Source: Odontesthes bonariensis
Lineage: Eukaryota; Chordata; Actinopteri; Atheriniformes; Atherinopsidae
Length of the DNA: 64,000 nucleotides
Assembly (NCBI RefSeq): GCF_027942865.1
Contig: NC_134510.1
Span: 23,925,209-23,989,208, forward strand
Reading direction: 5' to 3'
Numbering within the stretch: position 1 is the first letter of the stretch; each line of letters opens with the position of its first letter. A program made the translations under genes and the position numbers. The notes beneath the pieces were generated by a model. It saw only the letters and a program-made list of their open reading frames with translations, was not told where the DNA came from and did no database searches. Shown here piece by piece: positions 57,570 to 64,000 of the stretch.

Positions 57570-59653
57570 CTGCAATCCAATAGGCTATTAGCTGTACATG
57601 GAGATATAGTGCTCACAGCTCCATCCATCATACAAGATGGTGCCAGTCCATCATTGATTCAGGTTCACAATTAAAACACATTTAGCAATAACATTTTTGA
57701 CTTGGATGCAGTCTAAAATGTGACTTGAGCACAGCTTATTACTAACATTTTTCTGTATTACACGGATTGATATACAAATGACATATTATGCAGTTGCCTG
57801 CATGTGTATATGTATATGTTTGTTGCATTTAGATACACTGGAATAAATATATGTATTTTTTTAAATCAAAATGTTTTGAGGAAATTGGCTACTTTCAAAC
57901 CATTTACAGATTCAGGTGAAAATATGACAATAATCCTTTTTTTATTGTCATTTAATAGATTTTTGAATATAACAATTATAATTTGTTTAAGGGATCATGA
58001 GTAAAGAGTTTCTTGATGAAAAGGTGTGGTTTCATCAGCCTGTCTGTAAATATGTGCACAGGTATCTCACCTTTCTCCAAAATGTCTCAAACTTCAGACC
58101 AGTAATAATGAAACAGAACAAAATGAAATGATTAAAAACTATGTAGGTAAAGATAGTCAGACCTTTGATTTTTAAAATCAATACCCCAACATATCTTTTG
58201 TGTAATAAAGGTGATACATGGAACATCCTGCTTCTTTGCGATAAAGCAAACGCTTGAGAATAATCTGCTGTAAGTGCCATGTTGGACCAGGATGGTGTGT
58301 TGAAGGTGACGCCCGAGCTGAAGGCCAGAAAGGTTGAAAAAAAGCAGAGTATGAGAGTTGGAGGAGAAAGATAAATTGCGTGTTCCTTCAGCGGTTACCC
58401 TTCTGACTTTACGATTTGACCTGACCAATCCCCTAAAAGCTTCAGATCAAGTTAATTAATCAAGCCTATTCGTGTGCGCATGCGCACAGGCCGGCGGGCA
58501 GGACAAGAGGACCTTCAACCAGCAGCTCAAAGACATAAAAGAAGTGTGTCTCAGATCATGTATTTTGTTTTTCTGTGTTTTGGATGTGTACTGAAAAATC
58601 ATTTAAGTGACAGTCATTCAAGTATTACAGCGCTTACTTGTAATTGAATTTTTCTACAGTGTTGCATTTTCAAGTAAAGTGTACCTTTTACTTGAAAATG
58701 ATCTAAATACTTCAACAGTAGGCTATTTGGATGCCTGTTTCTCAAATCATACTCAAGTACCAAGGTCCAAACTGGAGGAAGATTTTAGGAATTACATCTC
58801 TTTCATATGCAGATCTGTTTTTCAGTGTCTTAAAAGTAATTGCATAAATTAAATGAGTTTTTCAAAAAAATACATCAGTGAGAACCATTTGTAGGTAACG
58901 TCGACCTGAAACCCATGAACATCACAGAAGACTGTAATATCTCGTTCGTGATGCTTTTCGTAATCCTAACTGTTGGAGTCTTCTTTTTCTGTGTGTTCAT
59001 GAGTCTCAATGCCTTTAGTTTTTGTCTTTGTAAAATGCAGCTCAATCAGGGTGAGATCACTGAACATCCCACCTTGAACAGTTACCGGGTTCATTTTGCT
59101 TATATGCTGCCTTATTGTCCACCTGCGCCGTGGAGGTACGGCCGATGACTTTGCTGCATTTGGCAGAATCTGAGCAGACAGTATATGCCTATAAACTTTG
59201 GAAATTATCCAGCTGTCCTCTGCTTTGTCATCACTAAACACAAGCATATCTATGCTATCACAGCATTTTAATAGGGGTGGTGTGTCGTTTGGATCATGAG
59301 CTGTTCCAAACTCTTTTATTTATTTATTTATTTTAATTCTGTCAGTGTCCAAATATTTATGGATATAACTGTATATGCAGTCGAAAATTATGTCCAAAAC
59401 GGCTCGTTGTGGGAGAGCTTTAGTTATTCTGCAAAATAGCCCAATAACACTTTAAGCCCCTTGAACAAGCACTTAAATGACTATTATATCACGCTGATAG
59501 CTACAGAGGAGCTGAATTATGATGAATAAATCAACTGAATCCTGTGCTGATATGCGCTCTGTCTCTCCCCTCCCTTTTCTCCCTTTCAGTGGGATGTTTT
59601 TCGATGGCAATCACACCTACATGATTGAACCTGGAGGACAAGGCGACAGCAGT
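32156..59653 (+). CDS. adam22: ADAM22, 5' part (6 coding exons; continues past the window)
   Basis: Exons seen: 32156-32252, 32536-32696, 36293-36369, 50216-50282, 56243-56325 and 59590-59653, all GT-AG, joining in phase to 183 codons with the frame still open. Residues 1-25 form a signal peptide (basic RPRWW, then [13 protein letters not shown]). The rest is ADAM prodomain: [47 protein letters not shown] and [18 protein letters not shown]. The next exon, the metalloprotease-like, disintegrin, EGF and transmembrane parts, are not found before 64000. ADAM22 is a catalytically inactive ADAM at synapses that binds LGI1 and PSD-95. HGLHGMF.DGNHTY and GGEHCYYQG fit ADAM22 better than ADAM11 or ADAM23, and dbf4 lies next to it as in human 7q21. 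Intron sizes up to 13.8 kb fit a large neuronal gene. Confidence 0.87.
32978..33195 (+). mobile_element. Decayed hAT-like non-autonomous repeat
   Basis: It starts CAGGGATGCACAAT (32978-32991), like the terminal repeat of common fish hAT-type elements, and contains the GTATCGGTCGATACCGAT block (33149-33166) typical of the same repeats. No matching right-hand terminus or 8-base duplication was found, so the right end is approximate. Confidence 0.45.
35099..35179 (+). repeat. (TG)n microsatellite plus poly(T)
   Basis: About 23 TG units, with two CG interruptions at the left, run into a T-stretch of about 34 bases with one G. The T-run after a dinucleotide array may be the reversed tail of a retroposed element. 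Confidence 0.9.
41967..42013 (+). repeat. (TG)n microsatellite
   Basis: About 23 uninterrupted TG units in adam22 intron 3. A CA/TG array of this length is likely to be polymorphic. Confidence 0.95.
47056..47651. mobile_element. PIF/Harbinger-like MITE with TTA target duplication
   Basis: The left end is AGGCTGAGTTATACTT and the right end, reversed, is AGCCTGGTTTATAGTC (11 of 16 match). TTA flanks both ends (47053-47055 and 47652-47654), the target duplication usual for PIF/Harbinger. GGCTGA.TTATACTTC is a start I recognise from fish Harbinger-type elements. The interior has a tandem duplication of ATTCACCGCCAGGAC (47171-47185 and 47240-47254) and several CTTGCGTCTTGCG-type repeats near the right end. 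It has no coding capacity. Confidence 0.65.
50283..56242 (+). other. adam22 intron 4
   Basis: A 6 kb intron of AT-rich sequence with T-runs (for example 51123-51143). Nothing recognisable beyond simple repeats. Confidence 0.7.
57498..57565 (+). repeat. (CA)34 microsatellite
   Basis: Thirty-four uninterrupted CA units, preceded by a short CT-rich stretch (57465-57495). It is the longest perfect dinucleotide array in the window. Confidence 0.97.
59060..59380 (-). repeat. Non-autonomous fish DNA-transposon-like repeat, truncated
   Basis: It contains GGCAGAATCTGAGCAGACAG, a TTTGGATCATGAGCTGT block and ends GTCCAAATATTTATGGATAT AACTGTATA near 59379. I recognise these blocks, in this order, from a high-copy fish repeat. 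The last one, reversed, begins like a terminal repeat (TATACAGTTATATCCATAAA). The other terminus is not seen, so the copy is broken. A TTTA microsatellite (59317-59333) interrupts it. Confidence 0.5.
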
Positions 59654-60914
59654 GTAAGTACTCTGCAGATCCATGTGTTCTTTCGAGGAGCTGCACATGG
59701 CTCATGCCAGTGGGGCTTTTCAATTTGTCCTCCCTCAATCTTTTCAAGTGCAGCCGCTGCTCAGCGGTTCATGGTCAAATAATTTGTCACAGGGGTGCTG
59801 TTTTATCTGTTGCCCCTTGCTAATTTTAAAAGTGTTTTCTCAACATTCTTCACACAGCTTAAGCAGTTTGGTTGTTTTCAATTGACTCAGATCAGTGTAA
59901 GGCATGGTAAGTTAAAGGAAGGTGGTTTTTTGTTTTAATTTCTTGACTGCAAACCTACATGTGTAATCGTTATTTCTTCTTCTTATCATGTACCACACGA
60001 CAATCTTTCTGTGTATCTCCTGGATTTTGTGGAAGTATCGCCTGAGTTACAAGCGCTTCTGGCTGGAATCTATTGTGCTGTTGGGGTTTTGTGGAGCAGG
60101 TGATACATGAGAATTACAGGATACGCTTTTGTTCTCAGCCAAACCAGAATCGGTTAAATATCACACACCAGTTGTTGTGCAGATATCAGGACAGAGAGGC
60201 CTGCAGGGTTGCAAAGACAGCAGAAAAGCCAAAAGCCAGTTATTAACAATCAAAGCATTTTGGTTGGGATGAAAGGACAGATCTGAGATTTTCTAAAGCC
60301 GTGTTTAGCAGGTGATTGAGTAGTAGAGCGTATGTGTGCTTGTGTATCTGATTGAAACATCATGAAGGAGTGTGTTTCTGCTTTTAATCAGAAAGGGACC
60401 AAAGTAGACCCATAAGGTCCTGTAAGACCGCATGTGGATGTGTGTTTGTGTTCTCACGGATGTTGGAAGTTAGGACACAGTGGTGCATAATGGGGGCAAG
60501 GACAAAATTAAAGATTAAAAAAAAGTAATTCTGAAAATAAATGTAAATAGATTGTTTGTCTTTCTCTTTCAGCAAAGAAGCCGTGAAAAAAGAGAAACTA
60601 ATTAATTTGCAATGGCAGTTGTTCCTTCACAGTTGGACATTAATGAAAAGGAGAGGAAATGTAAAGTTAATGGAAGCAATAGAGTTCTCTGAATGTGAAA
60701 AATGAAGCATGGAAAACAAAGCGATTGAGCTCACTGGATTTGTTCCACATCTGACACAGCTCCCTCCATCGTCTTGAGTTCCTCCTTGTCTGGCCTCTTC
60801 TCTGCCCTGAATTATTCAGACGCAGAGAGAAAAACTCCGATCTTAACTCAGAGTATTGCTGCAGCAATTCTCTACAGAGATAGAGTGCTTTGGTTGCCTT
60901 TTTTCGGTAATTCA

Positions 60915-60990
60915 CACTGAAAGATAAAGATTACTTTATTGTCGCTTTACGTAGGCATCGTGCAGTGAAATCGGGGAGCAATGAGGATGC
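60915..60990 (+). repeat. Short interspersed repeat fragment
   Basis: GATAAAGATTACTTTATTGTC followed by a GCAGTGAAAT-type block resembles fish repeats that run ATTACTTTATTGTC then GTACAACGAAAT. Only one end is clear. Confidence 0.35.
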
Positions 60991-62004
60991 GTGGTAAAAT
61001 GCATAAAGTGTCTCACAGCGAACATTTGCCTAAAACACAACTGCATGTCAGATATCGAAAATGCAGGTAAGTGTATGAAAGAAAGAAAAAGATTTTAGAA
61101 AAACAGCTTTAGTTACTTGGTACAAGGTTTTATATAATCAGAAGTCAAACTTTACTATTGATGGTACAAAGATGGCAAAATGAAAATACAATTTGTGATA
61201 AATAGGTTTTTAGTTCTTGCCAGTGGCAAGGCAGGCTGACATGTTTTCCTGATGACTTAATGAAATGTCTGTGACACGATTTGGTCTGAATACCACAGAG
61301 ACTTGCTACAGCTGCTCCCTGTTCAGACCTCCGTTTATAGCAGCTGTTTTCAGAGGTTGGAGTGAGACATTCAACTCCATACAATCTCCCAATTCTGGGG
61401 TGCGGGGGTGTATTTATTATTCTTATTTGTTATTGGTGTGCTTTGGACGATCATGCAAACATTTATTGGACCTAAATTGCACTCAGTTGAAGCATGTTAT
61501 GCTGCGTGTAAGCAGTTGTACCTCATAGCACACAGCAAACCGAGATCAGACTACAAAACTACAAACTGATAACTGATAACTAAAGGCCAAGGACTTTATT
61601 TACTTCAGCAACTCCAGAGTATCAGGTCTCAGTTAGAGGTCATTGTTTTGAATTCTCATTGTTATCAGTATGACCTATTTTTCTACAACACTTTATTTTA
61701 ACGTTTGAGCGTCAATACTTGATTTCACAAACCTGTGTGTTCACATGTAAGTTCAGCGTATTTCCATTTATTTCTATTCTAAGCTCTGTAACAAGCTTAC
61801 CGGACTCATCTGGAACGGTTTAAAATGAAGATATAAAATGCAGACTTTGACCAAAAGTATTGTCATTTGAATGATTAGAAAAAAGTTGTGGGGAATTAAT
61901 TTTTGTATAATTTTCCCACAGCACCACAGATAAGAATGCTGAAGGAACCTAACCTCCAGCCCCGGGTGATCAATATGACATCGTAATTCCATGGTTACTT
62001 TTTC

Positions 62005-62282
62005 AATACAATGAAGCTTTATCTATATGGCGCCAAAATCACAAGAAATGCCATCTGAAGGCACTGCGGAGATACAGTCCAATTCAAGGCAATTCTAATC
62101 CCATTCATTGTAATACAATAACAATCAAAACAAGTGAATTGAAATCCAAATTAGTCAAAAATATACTCTGCCAGTTTGGGAAAAAGAAAGTTGCCTCGCT
62201 AAGAAAACCGCCAGATTGCATCGAAACTTCTCTTGGATTCAATCCACCATCCTGCGCCTGCACGAGGCGACGGTGGAAAAAC
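62005..62282 (+). repeat. SINE-like fish interspersed repeat
   Basis: TTCAATACAATGAAGCTTTA and TATGGCGCCAAAATCACAAG start it, then CATCTGAAGGCACTG, a TCCAATTCAAGGCAATTC block, AACCGCCAGATTGCATCGAA and CCTGCGCCTGCACGAGGCGA. These blocks occur in this order in a common fish repeat (ATATAGCGCC..AATCACAA, CTCAAGGCACTTT, CAGATTGCATC, CTGCACGAGGC). The copy is diverged. Confidence 0.6.
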
Positions 62283-64000
62283 AACACTTTGTTTTAACGG
62301 TGTCAAAACGCTGCGTATCTTAACGGCTCACTGAATGAGATATTTGCAGACCAAGGTGTCCCCACATAAATTGACAGGGTTGTGGGTTGTCAAAGAGTTC
62401 TTGAGAGCTGTCATTCGCTTCAGATACCCAAACATACATGCTTTCAAGCACCCAAAACACTTTTGCATTTTCACTTAGAAAGCAGTTGTAAGTGTCTAAG
62501 GCTTGTTTCTTACATTGTGCAGCTCTTTAATGTCCATGAAGATTGTCATTGGTACTTAGAATTGAGGTGGTTTGTGTTTTCAGGTTGTCTTGAAAAGAGA
62601 TTCCACCAACTCGATCATGTGGCCATTGAAGCCGTTTTTGCTTTTGCTTGCAGTTATTTATTTAAATTCTGTGGTATAGGATCTGAATTTTCGCCTTTCT
62701 TCCAGCATGACACATTTTCAATATCTATTTCAAAAAGCTTGATCTCAAGATCTCCATATACATCTTACATTTTGATTGTGTAGCCCCATTTGGAGTATTG
62801 GTTTTGACTTGTTAGTTTGGGAATGCTGTCTGCATGATAATGGTGGGGACGGTGCTGCCCTGGAGCTCAACAGTGGCTGTCAGTTTGTCAGGATGTCCGC
62901 TTCTCGCTGGCACTGCTCCGTCCTCACTCTCTGTCCTCTGAATTCTTCTTAGCGTGTCTCTTTCTCTTTTTCGCTCGTGCTTTGTGTGTCTCTCTGTCTC
63001 TTGTGACAGTCTGCTTGGTCTGTAAGTCGACCTCAGTTACTCAGATGTCTTTTTTAAAGTAAGTGCTCTGTATGTCCAATACGCCACATTTAGAGGTTTT
63101 TCTTTTCAAAGGTTATTTGCACATTTGTCATGTTTTTCTTTCTTTCTCACTGTTAAACAAATACCACACGTTATCGGTGTGTGACAGCTATGAATGCAGA
63201 GGTTTCAACCCTCTTATGGATCACAATTTGTGCCTGTTTTTGTAGATAAAGATAAAACAGAATATTTAAACAAAGCCCTGGTCAGACGGAGGCTGTGATT
63301 GGAGTCAGCGGGGCTCCTGTTGACCATATGGTATTTCCATCTGCCCTCCCTCCACCAAGACAGAAAAAGTTGTGCAGGACGTTCGCCAAAAGTCTCCTGA
63401 GCGAGCTCCTCTTTTCACTCCATGCAACTCAACTGTTTTTTTCCCTGTCCCTGTGTTTTATGTTTATAAGCTTGAACTATACAAAAGTATACTGTAATAC
63501 TGACCAGCCTGGATTGATAAAATGAAAGTCCACACGCTAGGAATGTGATGTCTCCAGGTGCCACGCGGCAGATGAATATTGCACTTCTTGAGTACATTAG
63601 CGTCTGTGGGAGTGTGTTGAAGGAGGCAACTTGCAGGGGGGGATGTGTAATGTTGACTTGCGTATGCAGAGAACACCATATGTTTGGCCCTCCTTGTTTT
63701 ATTAATTTGTTTATTTTTGACACCTTTCCAGCTCCACCTGGACCTCAATGCTGCTGTAGATACACTGTGCTTAGTGTCTGTGTCTGCGTCTGTTCAGTGC
63801 AGCATTTTTAAAAGATAAGAAAAGGAAAGAAGAAGCCATGTTGGTACCTTCCACGATACTTTTAAAACTGCTTTGTGGGTTAATGAAAATATGTTCATGA
63901 TTGTAATTACAGATTTAAGTCCATTTGGGTAACTTTTAGGGTAATCTATTACCGCAAATGCAATGTGTATCCAAAGCTGCAGCAGGTCGCCCTCCCTCCT

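Larger units (their letters stand above)
56326..59589 (+). other. adam22 intron 5
   Basis: A 3.3 kb intron with a long CA microsatellite at 57498-57565 and a fish DNA-transposon-like repeat at its 3' half. Nothing else recognised. Confidence 0.7.
59654..64000 (+). other. adam22 intron 6, incomplete
   Basis: From the exon 6 donor (GTAAGT) to the edge, no acceptor followed by prodomain-like codons was found, so the next exon lies outside. It holds a short interspersed repeat piece at about 60915-60990 and a larger one at 62005-62282. Open frames such as 62382-62783 are unlike any family I know. Confidence 0.65.

Noticed and set aside
57342..57674. 110-codon open frame with a Thr-His repeat
   Set aside because: It is a translation of the CA microsatellite, not a protein gene.
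62382..62783. 133-codon open frame near the right end
   Set aside because: No signal peptide, domain or ADAM-like sequence and no fitting acceptor. It is not the missing adam22 exon.

Overview
The window looks like nuclear DNA of a teleost fish, probably a percomorph. It carries vertebrate multi-exon genes with small introns, typical GT-AG splice sites, microsatellites, and several repeat types I recognise from fish genomes (Tc1-like, L2-clade LINE, piggyBac-like, Harbinger-like and SINE-like pieces). No bacterial, plasmid or viral gene organisation is visible. Gene names come from protein families I recognise by eye; no database search was run.

Layout. (1) 1-3437: no gene I can name, but a promoter-like cluster at about 1199-1310 and a CpG-richer stretch just before rundc3b. 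(2) 3438-13823, plus strand: rundc3b, eleven coding exons, 459 codons, apparently complete. (3) 13824-16376: convergent intergenic region with 3' ends of both neighbours. (4) 20341 down to 16377, minus strand: slc25a40, nine coding exons, 345 codons, complete. (5) 20342-21606: head-to-head promoter region and upstream leader shared by slc25a40 and dbf4, with E2F-like sites. (6) 21607-28774, plus strand: dbf4, twelve coding exons, 613 codons, complete; one intron has a GC-AG splice pair and another holds a decayed piggyBac copy. (7) 28775-32155: intergenic, with a piggyBac-type MITE and a decayed reverse-oriented L2-like reverse transcriptase. (8) 32156-64000, plus strand: first six coding exons of adam22 (signal peptide and most of the prodomain, 183 codons), spread over long introns and running off the right edge.

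The order rundc3b - slc25a40 - dbf4 - adam22 and the orientations are those of human 7q21. The four genes do not form a pathway: RUNDC3B is a RUN-domain adaptor, SLC25A40 a mitochondrial carrier, DBF4 the activating subunit of the CDC7 kinase, and ADAM22 a catalytically dead synaptic ADAM receptor. A paralogous human block (RUNDC3A, SLC25A39, DBF4B, ADAM11 on 17q21) makes assignment to the 7q21-type copy a real question; sequence features of slc25a40, dbf4 and adam22 support the 7q21-type copy.

I found no convincing previously undescribed system. The most useful leads are the dbf4 leader (tandem acceptors that switch between a uORF and an extended N terminus), the GC-AG intron, two piggyBac-type insertions in or just after dbf4, a Harbinger-like element with matching TTA duplications, and an orphan promoter cluster near 1.2-1.3 kb.
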